Below are positions 22,894 to 31,394 of a DNA stretch of 34,188 nucleotides, one piece after another. The DNA is from Scopulibacillus darangshiensis. Lineage in GTDB: Bacteria; Bacillota; Bacilli; Bacillales; Sporolactobacillaceae. The stretch lies in the NCBI RefSeq assembly GCF_004341035.1, contig NZ_SLXK01000046.1, positions 1 through 34,188 of the forward strand. Reading direction: 5' to 3'. Within the stretch, counting starts at the first letter, position 1. The number at the start of each line of letters is the position of its first letter. Both the position numbers and the translations under genes were made by a program. The notes under the pieces are model-generated. The model worked only from the letters and a program-made list of their open reading frames with translations. It had not been told where the DNA came from and searched no databases.

Positions 22894-22929
22894 TATAAAA
22901 AAACACCGGTGAAGTTAAGTCACCGGTGA
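22894..22929 (-). terminator. Rho-independent terminator after the hydroxybutyrate dehydrogenase gene
   Basis: On the minus strand CACCGGTGA pairs with TCACCGGTG around a 7-nt loop and is followed by seven T residues. It ends transcription from 23060-23845 before the membrane protein/kinase pair. Confidence 0.85.
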
Positions 22930-23059
22930 AATACTGCATCAAATGCTTGCGCCCTCTGGCATTTACCCCGCTGTCATTGGCTCTCTTCTTTCCTGAAAAA
23001 CTCGTTTCGCTGTCTTTAAGGCATTCAAGACACTAGGGGATCCTCTCTTTCCTGTTGTT

Positions 23060-23845
23060 TTATTGAGCTAAGTAGCCGCCATCTAATGCAATGGCCTGTC
23101 CTGTAACACCTTGAGCTTTTTTACTTGCGAGGAACGCGGCATAATCGGCAATTTCTTTGACATCAAGCAGCCGGTGCTGAGGAATGAGCGGGTTAAAGAC
23201 CTCTTCAAAAACTTGCTCGACTGGCACATTTCGCGTATCAGCAACATCCTTAAGCTGATTTTGAACAAGCGGTGTATCAACATATCCGGGACACATGGCA
23301 TTAACGGTAATCCCATGGGCAGCACCCTCAAGCGCGGCTACTTTCGTCAAGCCGATGACACCATGTTTGGCACTGCAATATGCTGCTTTACCAGCAAAGC
23401 CGACAAGGCCATTTATCGAAGCCATGTTAATAATGCGACCATGTTTTTGCTCTTTCATAATCGGAAACACTTTTTTAGTCGCTATAAAAGGTGCCGTTAA
23501 CATGAGCTTGACCATAAATTCGAACTTTTCTGTTGGAAATTCCTCAATGTTTGCGACATGCTGAATCCCGGCGTTGTTTACCAAAATATCTATTGAGCCG
23601 AATTGATCCGTGGTGAAAGCAACCGCATGTCCGACTTGTTGTTCATCCGTTACATCACAACCAATTGCTTGTGCCTCATAGCCTTCCCGCCTTAAACTAG
23701 ATGCAGCCTGTTCGGCCTTTTCCCCGTTCAAATCTGATAAAACGATTTTCGCCCCTTCCTTAGCGAATGTTTTGGCTATTTCCAAACCAATTCCGCTCGC
23801 TGCACCGGTCACCAATGCCACCTGTTGTTTCAATAATTGGTCCAT
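23060..23845 (-). CDS. 3-hydroxybutyrate dehydrogenase (SDR family)
   Basis: A 261-residue classical SDR that interconverts 3-hydroxybutyrate and acetoacetate with NAD. TGAASGIG is at residues 13-20, NNAG at 90-93, with catalytic Ser143, Tyr156 and Lys160 (AAYCSAKHGVIGLTK). GIQHVANIEEFP and GYVDTPLVQNQ are blocks I associate with 3-hydroxybutyrate dehydrogenases such as YxjF. The ATG has TAGGAGG upstream. It stands alone between its own terminator and a long inverted repeat upstream, so it is probably monocistronic. Confidence 0.88.
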   Translation of the reverse strand: MDQLLKQQVALVTGAASGIGLEIAKTFAKEGAKIVLSDLNGEKAEQAASSLRREGYEAQAIGCDVTDEQQVGHAVAFTTDQFGSIDILVNNAGIQHVANIEEFPTEKFEFMVKLMLTAPFIATKKVFPIMKEQKHGRIINMASINGLVGFAGKAAYCSAKHGVIGLTKVAALEGAAHGITVNAMCPGYVDTPLVQNQLKDVADTRNVPVEQVFEEVFNPLIPQHRLLDVKEIADYAAFLASKKAQGVTGQAIALDGGYLAQ

Positions 23846-23916
23846 TGTTAAAACCTCCTAAGTATCTTCGTTTCGATAATTTATTGCCTACATTCAACTT
23901 TACACCCCATGCCATC

Positions 23917-23951
23917 TATAGGTAAACTGAATTGTAATTATTTTACCTATA
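23917..23951. promoter_or_regulatory. Inverted repeat upstream of the hydroxybutyrate dehydrogenase gene
   Basis: TATAGGTAAA (23917-23926) and TTTACCTATA (23942-23951) are perfect 10-bp inverted arms with a 15-bp spacer, about 70 bp before the ATG at 23845. Arms one helical turn or more apart suit a dimeric repressor or activator. The protein that binds is unknown, and a hairpin role is less likely given the AT content. Confidence 0.5.
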
Positions 23952-24081
23952 ACTATTAGTAATAAGAGAGGTTTGTCTCTATGGATATATGATGCATCTT
24001 AATAAAGGCAAAATCAAAATTGGGCAGCCTGTAGAAAAGCCGAAACATGGTATATGCTTCGACTCCTGTGAATTAAGGCCT

Positions 24082-25311
24082 TCAAACCGTTTCTGAGGAA
24101 ACTCCCGACTCTATACTGCTCTTCGATACATTTTGAATCATAAAGCTTAGCATGAAAGTTAACAAACTGGATATACCCAGGGTTATGATCCCTGCTTTGG
24201 AAAATCCGAAGGGGATAAACAGCGCAAACACCGGTCCGCCGATAATTGAGCCCAGATTATACAATAAGAACAGCCAGCCGGTTACTCTGCCTGCCAAGTG
24301 GCCCTTGACACAATCTTGGCCGAGTGCGGCGATAAAACCTGCATACCCGAAACCAATGCCAAATATAAATGTAAAAATAAAGAGGGCTATGATATGATCA
24401 CCAACACTAAATATGCCCACACTGCCTATCAAGACCAAAAATCCAGACAATCTGACAATCTGTTTTCTTCCGATCTTGTCTGCCAGCATCCCTAAAGGGA
24501 ACGCTGTGATCATGCCTCCCAATCCCCCCATTGAAGAAATGGCGGCAGCCTGACCAGGACTCAGGGACAACACCTTTAGAAGATATTGTGAGTAGTAACC
24601 AAGATATCCGAACAAGGTAACCCCGAAGAACAGAATTAGCATTGATAACACAACTATATTTCTATTAAATATCCCTTTGAAGCCAATCTCATGTTTTTCC
24701 GCCTTTTTATAAGTCTTAGGTATAAATAAATAAAACAACACAAGCGATATTGCACTTAAGGCAGCTGATACCACAAATGGCACGTGAAAATGCGGTAAAA
24801 AAGGGGAAATAATATAAGGTGCTGCGAATATCCCGCCGCCATATATAATTGTAAAGATAGACACAGATCTCCCCCGCATCTCAGGGAAAAGATCACCTAG
24901 GAAGGCAATGATGGCAGGCTGAAACATCCCAACACCCATACCTACTAACAGACGTGCAACAATTAATAGGGGCAAATTCCCAGCGTAACCGCTTACTAAA
25001 GTAAAAACAGAAAAGACGGCAACGGATAGTAGAATCGTGTATTTTACTGAAAATTTATCAAACAAAAACCCGCCCACCATACTGAACAAAGCAATGCCTG
25101 CTGCATATCCGGTTGCCAAAATGCCAAGCATGGCCGGGGATCCATGGATACTTTGGACAACGTATGGCGCGCCAAATTGAAACAGGCTGCCATCAAATCC
25201 TTCTAAGAAACCGGGGAAAACCGAAACCAATACAATCAAAAGGAAATGCGCTTTGCTTTTGCCCGCAACCGAGCGGATCGTTTCATTATTTCTCAAGCCA
25301 TATGGTTTCAT
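24082..25311 (-). CDS. MFS transporter
   Basis: A 409-residue major facilitator permease with 12 hydrophobic helices. Signature loops are GGFLFDKFSVKYT (helix 2-3), LLVGMGVGMFQPAIIAFLGDLFPEMRGR (helix 4-5), and GMLADKIGRKQIVR in the second half. Asp in LEGFDGSLFQFG of helix 1 recalls sugar- and acid-transporting members, but the substrate cannot be read. GGAG lies 9 nt before the ATG. It is the last gene of the sigma-54-driven operon, 43 bp after the M20D gene, so it probably carries a substrate or product of that pathway. No clear terminator follows. Confidence 0.88.
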   Translation of the reverse strand: MKPYGLRNNETIRSVAGKSKAHFLLIVLVSVFPGFLEGFDGSLFQFGAPYVVQSIHGSPAMLGILATGYAAGIALFSMVGGFLFDKFSVKYTILLSVAVFSVFTLVSGYAGNLPLLIVARLLVGMGVGMFQPAIIAFLGDLFPEMRGRSVSIFTIIYGGGIFAAPYIISPFLPHFHVPFVVSAALSAISLVLFYLFIPKTYKKAEKHEIGFKGIFNRNIVVLSMLILFFGVTLFGYLGYYSQYLLKVLSLSPGQAAAISSMGGLGGMITAFPLGMLADKIGRKQIVRLSGFLVLIGSVGIFSVGDHIIALFIFTFIFGIGFGYAGFIAALGQDCVKGHLAGRVTGWLFLLYNLGSIIGGPVFALFIPFGFSKAGIITLGISSLLTFMLSFMIQNVSKSSIESGVSSETV

Positions 25312-25354
25312 ATACCTATCACTCTCCTTTTTAGCGGTCAGAGTTTTACAGTGC

Positions 25355-26530
25355 TTATCCTAAAAATTTGAATACCGCGTTTACAAAGATATTCACACCA
25401 TATTCCATCGCATCTTCATCAAAGGTAAAAAGCGGATGGTGATGGGGATAGGTGATTCCCTTTTCTTCATTTCTTGCGCCTATATGGTAATATGCACCCG
25501 GGGCTTTCTGTTGAAAGGCAGAAAAGTCTTCGGCACCCATTTTTGGCTTTAACCGTTCAACTGTTTCATCCCCATACACTTCGCAGATGGTTTCTTCAAT
25601 GACTTTGGTGATGTCTTCATCATTAATAACTGGGCGATACCCATGTTCGTACTTCAGATCATAAGAAGCACCATGCGCTTCTGTTATCCCTTTTAGCACC
25701 CTTTCCATTAGCTTTGGCATGGACTCACGGTATTTTTCATCAAAGCTACGTACCGTCCCATGAATTTCTACTGAATTGGCAATCACATTTCCCGCTTCTC
25801 CGCCAACAAATTTACCTATCGTTAATACCACGTTATCCAAAGGATCTATGTTTCGGGAAACAACATGCTGCAAATTGGAAACCACTTGAGCGCCAATGAC
25901 AATACTGTCAACCGTGTCATGCGGCATACCGCCATGGCCGCCCTTTCCTTTAACCGTTATCCAGAAACCGTCCGTTGACGCCATCATCGGACCATATGCA
26001 ATGCCGACCTTTCCTACCTCAAGATCTGACATGAGATGGGCACCGATGACAAAATCAACGCCATTCATGACACCGGCATCAACCATTTCCTGCGCTCCAC
26101 CCGGAAAGTGTTCTTCTGCATGTTGAAAAAAGAAACGCACTTCACCTTTAATTTGATCCTTCATTCCTGAGAGAATTTTTGCGGTTCCCAGAAGCATCGC
26201 AGTATGACCGTCATGCCCGCATGCATGCATAACACCCGGATTTTGAGAAACGAAATCAAATTTATTTTCTTCCTCGATCGGCAGCGCATCTATGTCGGCA
26301 CGAATAGCCAACGTTCTGCCTGGCTTTGAACCAATGAGACGAGCCATGACACTATATTTTGTAGGACGAGATATCTCCAAATCCCCAAAGGACTGAAGTA
26401 TTTCATAGATAAACTGTGATGTCTTCTCTTCCTTATAGGATAATTCAGGATTTCTATGGAGATGCCGCCTCCATTCAATCACTTCTTCCCTTACACTTTC
26501 CGCTGCAGCATTTAATGTTGTCTTTAACAT
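25355..26530 (-). CDS. M20D-family amidohydrolase (N-acyl-amino acid/hippurate hydrolase type), second copy
   Basis: A 391-residue metallohydrolase, the same length as the copy at 11478-12653 and alignable with it almost without gaps. Motifs are IRADIDALPI, MHACGHDGHTAM, FFQHAEEHFPGGA, GKGGHGGMPHDTVDS and KMGAEDFSAF, followed by ARNEEKGITYPHHHP. The predicted reaction is hydrolysis of N-acyl amino acids or similar amides in the cytoplasm. GGGAGG precedes the ATG. It lies between brnQ and the MFS gene in the second sigma-54 operon. With a branched-chain amino acid carrier next door, an acyl-derivative of Leu, Ile or Val is a reasonable but unproven substrate. Confidence 0.92.
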   Translation of the reverse strand: MLKTTLNAAAESVREEVIEWRRHLHRNPELSYKEEKTSQFIYEILQSFGDLEISRPTKYSVMARLIGSKPGRTLAIRADIDALPIEEENKFDFVSQNPGVMHACGHDGHTAMLLGTAKILSGMKDQIKGEVRFFFQHAEEHFPGGAQEMVDAGVMNGVDFVIGAHLMSDLEVGKVGIAYGPMMASTDGFWITVKGKGGHGGMPHDTVDSIVIGAQVVSNLQHVVSRNIDPLDNVVLTIGKFVGGEAGNVIANSVEIHGTVRSFDEKYRESMPKLMERVLKGITEAHGASYDLKYEHGYRPVINDEDITKVIEETICEVYGDETVERLKPKMGAEDFSAFQQKAPGAYYHIGARNEEKGITYPHHHPLFTFDEDAMEYGVNIFVNAVFKFLG

Positions 26531-26598
26531 TATCTATACCTCCCATAGATTCATATTTTTCAAATAATATTGCCCGCTCGTTGTTCTTAATCGGATCA

Positions 26599-27915
26599 TT
26601 ATTCATTTGCACTTATTGTTGATTCTTTTTCCATCTTATGGTCAGCACCCTTATGAATAGCCGCCCCTAATACAAAACCAATGACTGCCGGAACTAGCCA
26701 AGCAAACCCTTGGGAACTTAACGGCAGTATGGTTATAAGCTGAGCTAATACAGGGACCTTCAAACCAAGCGTTCCCAAAGCGGCTATTAAACTGGTCAAA
26801 AAAGTTAAGAGGATCGTACCTCTATACGCTCCCGGATTCGGAATAAATGTGCGAAAAACACCTAGGATGACAAGTACAATCGCGACTGGATAGAGTACCG
26901 TAAATATCGGCATTGTATAGTTAATAATATTATCAACACCAAATGATCCAACCGCAGCAGCTAATATGCAAATGATAAGTGCCCAAATGCGATAACCGAC
27001 TTTCTCTTTAGTAAGTTTATTCAGAAAGTCCGCTATAACAGGGATTACGCCGATTGCCGAAGTGAGACAAGCTAATGCAATGGCGATAGCTAGGGCAACA
27101 GCACCAAAATTACCAAGGACCTGATCAACGATTGCTGATACAAGTGCCGTGCTGCTAGTCCCCTGACGGAATATTGCACTGCCTTCTGCTCCGATAAATA
27201 GCAAACCGCCGTAGACAATCGTTAAACCAAGCCCTGCAATTATTACTCCACGAGCGGCTACTTTTCTCATCGCGGCACCTTTATAACCATGGCCTATAAT
27301 CGCTGCTATAAAAATAGGGGCGCAGAATATTCCGGTAACCACATCACCTGTTTGATAGGCGCTAATAAACGCATTTGAAAATGGATTCTTAAGATCTGTT
27401 TTAACAGGTGATCCAATTGGATCGAAAATCCCCTTTCCGACAATAACTATTAGGATGACTATCAGAAGTGGTGTCAGGATTTTCCCTATTTTATCCACTA
27501 CATTTGTCTTATCCATTGTAAAATAAAAACATATAGAGAAGAAAACTATAATTGTTACAATAGAAGGCGCATCAGGAAATAAAATGTGAATACCTAACTC
27601 ATGTGTTGTTGCTGCCATTCTTGGGATTGTAACGAACGCGCCAATGCCAACCATAAGAAAGAGATTAAAAACCTTATGAAACCAAGAGCTAATCGGTTTT
27701 GTCAGATCTTCAAAGCTGCCGCCGAAATTTAATATCGCAAATACTGCTAATAACGGAAGAATAATCCCTGTGATACCAAATCCGATGAACGCAGGGACCC
27801 AACTTGTTCCAGAGGCGAGTCCAATCGTGGGGGGAAAGACGAGATTTCCCGCCCCAAAAAAGATCGCAAATAGGGCAAAGCCTAATGTAAATGTATTTAT
27901 TATCCTTTTGTTCAT
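26599..27915 (-). CDS. brnQ: Branched-chain amino acid transporter, LIVCS family
   Basis: A 438-residue carrier with about 12 helices. The N-terminal FALFAIFFGAGNLVFPPTIGL is the family signature, followed by GIGAFVTIPRMAATTHELGI and FCAPIFIAAIIGHGYKG. BrnQ proteins import leucine, isoleucine and valine with sodium or protons. The frame extends 6 codons to an ATG at 27933, which has no ribosome binding site. ATG 27915 has GGAAGTGA, close to the full anti-Shine-Dalgarno complement, 8 nt upstream. It follows the amidohydrolase gene by about 100 bp and precedes the second M20D gene. Confidence 0.92.
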   Translation of the reverse strand: MNKRIINTFTLGFALFAIFFGAGNLVFPPTIGLASGTSWVPAFIGFGITGIILPLLAVFAILNFGGSFEDLTKPISSWFHKVFNLFLMVGIGAFVTIPRMAATTHELGIHILFPDAPSIVTIIVFFSICFYFTMDKTNVVDKIGKILTPLLIVILIVIVGKGIFDPIGSPVKTDLKNPFSNAFISAYQTGDVVTGIFCAPIFIAAIIGHGYKGAAMRKVAARGVIIAGLGLTIVYGGLLFIGAEGSAIFRQGTSSTALVSAIVDQVLGNFGAVALAIAIALACLTSAIGVIPVIADFLNKLTKEKVGYRIWALIICILAAAVGSFGVDNIINYTMPIFTVLYPVAIVLVILGVFRTFIPNPGAYRGTILLTFLTSLIAALGTLGLKVPVLAQLITILPLSSQGFAWLVPAVIGFVLGAAIHKGADHKMEKESTISANE

Positions 27916-27977
27916 CCCTTTTTCACTTCCCATTCCGTCGTTTAATGAAGCCGATGATAATTAGGAAAATCAGGGAC

Positions 27978-28005
27978 CTATCCATTTTGTTCGGAAAATG
28001 GATAG
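27978..28005 (-). other. Intercistronic hairpin between the amidohydrolase and brnQ genes
   Basis: CTATCCATTTT and AAAATGGATAG form a perfect 11-bp stem with a 6-nt loop in the gap before brnQ. No T run follows on the minus strand, so it is more likely an mRNA stability, processing or partial-termination site than a full terminator. Confidence 0.6.
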
Positions 28006-28019
28006 GCAGACCCTTATTT

Positions 28020-29636
28020 CTATGCATGAGTTACACTTTTTGCCTGATAAACCAAGTTACCGCCCATATAGGTTTCTTCCACCTTAACCTCATCAATCGT
28101 CTCAGGACTGATCTCCAAAATGTCCTGATCAAGTACAATAAAGTCGGCATGGTACCCTGGAATAAGTTGTCCGACATCAGGAATACGCGTGATTTCCTGA
28201 GCTTCCTTGGTATAAAGTGTGATGGCAGTGGAGATATCTACTCGCTGTTCCTGACCTGTATCCGTTCCATCATGGGCCAGACGTGTTACAGCAGCCTTAA
28301 GCCCAACAAAAGGATTGGCAGGATCTGCCCATGCAGTTCCCGGAGCATCGGAAGAGAACGCTACTTTAATACCTGCTTGTAACATGGATTGAACCGGATA
28401 GGTTTGCTTCGTACGGTCATGACCCAAGTTATTAAGATAGCTTTCAATTTCTGCATATAGAAAAATCGGTTGTGGGACGAAAGCAAATCCCGTTTCAGCC
28501 GCGCGCCGAATGGCCTCATTTGTCGGCATGGCGGCATGCTCAATCCTTATGGATGGGCCATCCTTCAACCAGCCTTTTTTGCCATAAAATGTATTAACAA
28601 TTAAATCAATCGCTTGCTCACCCATCGCATGAACAACCAGTTGGATGTTATTCTGCTCTGCCGCTTCTGCCGCAGCTAACAATTCTTCTTTGGATGTCGT
28701 TGCAATGCCGACATTTCCATCCCCCCTATGATAAGACGGATTTACCCAGGCAGTTTGTCCGGATACACTGCCATCTGCGAATAATTTAATGCCTCCAATG
28801 TGAACAGGGCTTTTTCTGTTTGTTTTATTCTCGTCTAATACAGGTTGTTTTTCCAAATCGCTCCACTTATAGTATAAAACCGTACGTTGTTTGAGACCTT
28901 TGTTGTGTGCCTCATTATAAATCTCAAAGTAATCAAGGGGTTCTGTTCTTGCCATTAGGTCTGTTATTGCTGTAATGCCATGTGAAAGCAATTTTGAACT
29001 TAACTCAGCAAGGTCAAAAGCATTATCTTCGAAAGTTTGAACAGGCATGACTTCGAAAACCAAATCTTTCGCATTTTCGCGTAAAACCCCTGTAGGTTCA
29101 CCATCTGCATCTTTATCAATTTGTCCACCTGGGGGATTCGGCGTGTCCTTTGTAATTCCAGCCCTTTCTAATGCCACGCTGTTCACCACAGCAATATGAC
29201 CATCTGCCCGCCTTATCATCACAGGGACACCTGGTGCAGCCTGATCTAAATCCCAGCGTGTCGGCGCCCGCCTATCGGTTAATTTCCCTTCATCATATCC
29301 CCATCCCTCAATCCACTCAGCCTTGTCCCGGGATTTCCGCTGTTTTCGAATCTGATCCATTAAATCTTCAATTGAATGAACAATCGGCGGCGCACAGGCT
29401 ATTTGCTTTGAAACTTGTGCTAGAATCAGCGGATGCAAATGAGCATCGATAAAACCCGGAAGGACCCGGCGCCCTTTAAGATCGATACGTTTTCCATCCA
29501 TTTCTCCCAGATTTGTTTGTTCCCCAATCCAGGCAATCCGACCGTCTCGCACTGCCATTGCACTTGCATAAGGCTGGTCAGGATTAGAAGTAAATATCCG
29601 GCCGTTTATAAAAATAAAATCGCTTTTTTTATCCAT
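28020..29636 (-). CDS. Amidohydrolase family 3 protein (YtcJ-like)
   Basis: A 538-residue metal-dependent hydrolase. It starts with a beta-sandwich strand ([32 protein letters not shown]), then [12 protein letters not shown] with the His-x-His metal pair. Later blocks are [40 protein letters not shown] and [15 protein letters not shown] (metal Asp), and it ends with [13 protein letters not shown]. This is the Amidohydro_3/YtcJ type, whose members hydrolyse amides, often N-acyl amino acids or related compounds. GAGGGAG precedes the ATG. It is the first gene of the operon, 71 bp downstream of a sigma-54 promoter. The exact substrate is unknown. Confidence 0.88.
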   Translation of the reverse strand: MDKKSDFIFINGRIFTSNPDQPYASAMAVRDGRIAWIGEQTNLGEMDGKRIDLKGRRVLPGFIDAHLHPLILAQVSKQIACAPPIVHSIEDLMDQIRKQRKSRDKAEWIEGWGYDEGKLTDRRAPTRWDLDQAAPGVPVMIRRADGHIAVVNSVALERAGITKDTPNPPGGQIDKDADGEPTGVLRENAKDLVFEVMPVQTFEDNAFDLAELSSKLLSHGITAITDLMARTEPLDYFEIYNEAHNKGLKQRTVLYYKWSDLEKQPVLDENKTNRKSPVHIGGIKLFADGSVSGQTAWVNPSYHRGDGNVGIATTSKEELLAAAEAAEQNNIQLVVHAMGEQAIDLIVNTFYGKKGWLKDGPSIRIEHAAMPTNEAIRRAAETGFAFVPQPIFLYAEIESYLNNLGHDRTKQTYPVQSMLQAGIKVAFSSDAPGTAWADPANPFVGLKAAVTRLAHDGTDTGQEQRVDISTAITLYTKEAQEITRIPDVGQLIPGYHADFIVLDQDILEISPETIDEVKVEETYMGGNLVYQAKSVTHA

Positions 29637-29706
29637 CTTTCTCTCCCTCTCTTTTTGTTGATATTAACTCGAAATGATAATGGGAACACCCCCACGATTG
29701 TATAAG

Positions 29707-29724
29707 TTGCAATTTCTGTGCCAA
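29707..29724 (-). promoter_or_regulatory. Sigma-54 (-24/-12) promoter of the amidohydrolase-brnQ-M20D-MFS operon
   Basis: The minus strand reads TTGGCACAGAAATTGCAA, again TGGCAC, five bases, TTGC, nearly identical to the hut promoter. The predicted start near 29697 gives a leader of about 60 nt. It lies between the terminator of the activator gene and the first structural gene, exactly where a regulated promoter is needed. Confidence 0.92.
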
Positions 29725-29739
29725 CTATTATTTTTTTTA

Positions 29740-29769
29740 TCAAGATGCTGCGTGGTCCTTGCTGCTTGA
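29740..29769. promoter_or_regulatory. Weak candidate activator site for the second sigma-54 promoter
   Basis: TCAAG (29740-29744) and CTTGA (29765-29769) are inverted, with TGCTG nearby on both sides (ATGCTGCG and TTGCTGCT). The site is only 43-72 bp upstream of the predicted start, closer than usual for an enhancer. No better palindrome was found before the activator gene's terminator. Confidence 0.25.
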
Positions 29770-29847
29770 GCCCTGTATTACCCGTACAATGGCATTTTTA
29801 TCTCCTTTTTTATTTATTTAGTCTTCATCATGCATTAATTCTGAACA

Positions 29848-29871
29848 TAAAAAAAAGGGGGAAATCCCCCC
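29848..29871 (-). terminator. Rho-independent terminator of the second activator gene
   Basis: On the minus strand GGGGG-ATTT-CCCCC is followed by eight or more T residues. It lies 18 bp beyond the stop codon at 29889, so the activator is transcribed separately from the operon it faces. Confidence 0.9.
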
Positions 29872-29888
29872 TCATCGTAAAAAAATTT

Positions 29889-31262
29889 TTACTTTAACTT
29901 GTACTTGTCGATCTTATACTTTAATGATTGTTTTGAAATGCCAAGACGTCTTGCAGTTTCAGCTAATTTTCCTTCGGCGGCCTGTAATTCCCTGACTATC
30001 ATCTTTTTTTCAAATTCTTCTACCGAATCTTTTAAAGAATGGCTTTTATCGTCTGTTGGTGCGCCCGCTTGCGGACCGCTGTAGTTACGGATTCTTCGGG
30101 GAATATCATCTATTGTAATCTGTCCGGCATTGGCATTATTATAAGCCGTTTCGACAGCATTCTTAAGCTCTCTTACATTTCCCGGCCATTTGTATTCTTT
30201 AAAACAGTCCAAAACTTCCGGTTGAACATCGTTAATCACGGTATTCATGTTATTGTTGTAGAAATTTATAAAGTTCTCAAGAAGGACCTTAATGTCATCT
30301 TTTCTTTCCGCCAAATTTGGCAAGTCGATTTGTACTACACTGAGTCTATAAAAAAGATCTTCCCTTAGTTTGCCTTTTTCAAGCAAATCGTCTGGATCTT
30401 CATTTGTGGCTGAAATGACCCTAATATCTAAGTGGATGTTTTTCTGGCCGCCGACCCTTCTAATTATCTTCTCTTCTATGGCTTTTAACAGCTTAACTTG
30501 AAGATGCGGTGCAAGGGAATTAATTTCATCCAAAAATAAGGTGCCGCCTTGTGCCTGTTCGAATAAGCCCGGCATATCTTCAGAGCCTGTAAAACTGCCT
30601 TTCTTTGTACCAAACAAGGTGCTTTCTAATAAACTTTCTGGAACAGCACTGCAGTTTAATGAAATGAATGGTTTTCCGTACCTGTCACTTAAATTGTGAA
30701 TGGCTTGTGCTACAAGTTCTTTCCCAGTACCTGTTTTACCATAAATTAAAACTGTAGAGTTTGTCTTGGAAATTTTTTCGACTTTATTTTTGACGGCTAT
30801 CATTTTTGATTCGACGGTGATAATGTCCTCGATGGTATAGACGGTGTTATTTTTTCTATAGATTTTATGCCGCGCATACTTATCCAAGTATTGAATGCTA
30901 TCCTTTGAATAGTAGTGTTTGGAAAATTCTATTGCACCTTTAATCTTGCCGTTTTCTTTAATTGGATATGTTGAACTGACAGATTCTATAGTGCTGTCTA
31001 TTTTTGTCAGCATTTTTTGTCTTACGTCACATAAGGCTTCACCGCTTTTTAAAACTTTCATCACCGTGCTGTTTTCCTCAGTAAGATTTTTATAGAAAGT
31101 TGTGATATTTTTGCCCAAGAACTCTTCAGGCGTCTGCCCCAATTCCTTGAGAATATCTAAATCGGCCACATCATAAAAGATAATCATGCCCTTTTCATCC
31201 GTTACTAATAAATCATCATAATTGGACAAATTCTTAAAGCTATCCAGGTCAATATTCAACAT
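29889..31262 (-). CDS. Sigma-54-dependent activator (PAS-AAA+-Fis HTH, RocR-like) with GSFTGS loop
   Basis: A 457-residue enhancer-binding protein. The N-terminal PAS-like sensor spans about 10-120 (YDDLLVTDEKGMIIFYDVAD, with TYPIKENGKIKGAIEFSK at its end). The AAA+ domain has Walker A GKTGTGKE at 175-182 and Walker B GTLFLDEI at 240-247. The sigma-54 contact loop reads GSFTGS (222-227, codons confirmed) where GAFTGA is usual. The C-terminal Fis helix-turn-helix is GKLAETARRLGISKQSLKYKI. The architecture is that of Bacillus RocR, with no receiver domain, so a small-molecule ligand is expected. AGGAGGGGG precedes the ATG. The adjacent sigma-54 promoter of the amidohydrolase operon is its likely target. 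Confidence 0.92.
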   Translation of the reverse strand: MLNIDLDSFKNLSNYDDLLVTDEKGMIIFYDVADLDILKELGQTPEEFLGKNITTFYKNLTEENSTVMKVLKSGEALCDVRQKMLTKIDSTIESVSSTYPIKENGKIKGAIEFSKHYYSKDSIQYLDKYARHKIYRKNNTVYTIEDIITVESKMIAVKNKVEKISKTNSTVLIYGKTGTGKELVAQAIHNLSDRYGKPFISLNCSAVPESLLESTLFGTKKGSFTGSEDMPGLFEQAQGGTLFLDEINSLAPHLQVKLLKAIEEKIIRRVGGQKNIHLDIRVISATNEDPDDLLEKGKLREDLFYRLSVVQIDLPNLAERKDDIKVLLENFINFYNNNMNTVINDVQPEVLDCFKEYKWPGNVRELKNAVETAYNNANAGQITIDDIPRRIRNYSGPQAGAPTDDKSHSLKDSVEEFEKKMIVRELQAAEGKLAETARRLGISKQSLKYKIDKYKLK

Positions 31263-31345
31263 ATCCCCCTCCTATCCAAAAAAGCCATGATCGCATAAAA
31301 TTTCATATAATATAGCTTATCACAATAGGATTTTATTTACCCTTA

Positions 31346-31384
31346 TTTAAAAATACAGCCGAAGCACCAGATAGTGCTTCGGCT
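31346..31384 (-). terminator. Rho-independent terminator of the penicillin acylase gene
   Basis: On the minus strand AGCCGAAGCAC pairs with GTGCTTCGGCT across a 6-nt loop, followed by GTATTTTTAAAT. It lies 10 bp after the stop codon. Confidence 0.85.
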
Positions 31385-31394
31385 GTTGGATCAT

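Noticed and set aside
23111-23500. 129-codon plus-strand open frame opposite the hydroxybutyrate dehydrogenase
   Set aside because: Antisense shadow of a conserved SDR gene with atypical composition and no start signal.
27891-28382. 163-codon plus-strand open frame opposite brnQ and the amidohydrolase
   Set aside because: It crosses the ends of two well-supported minus-strand genes, with no ribosome binding site and no recognisable domain.
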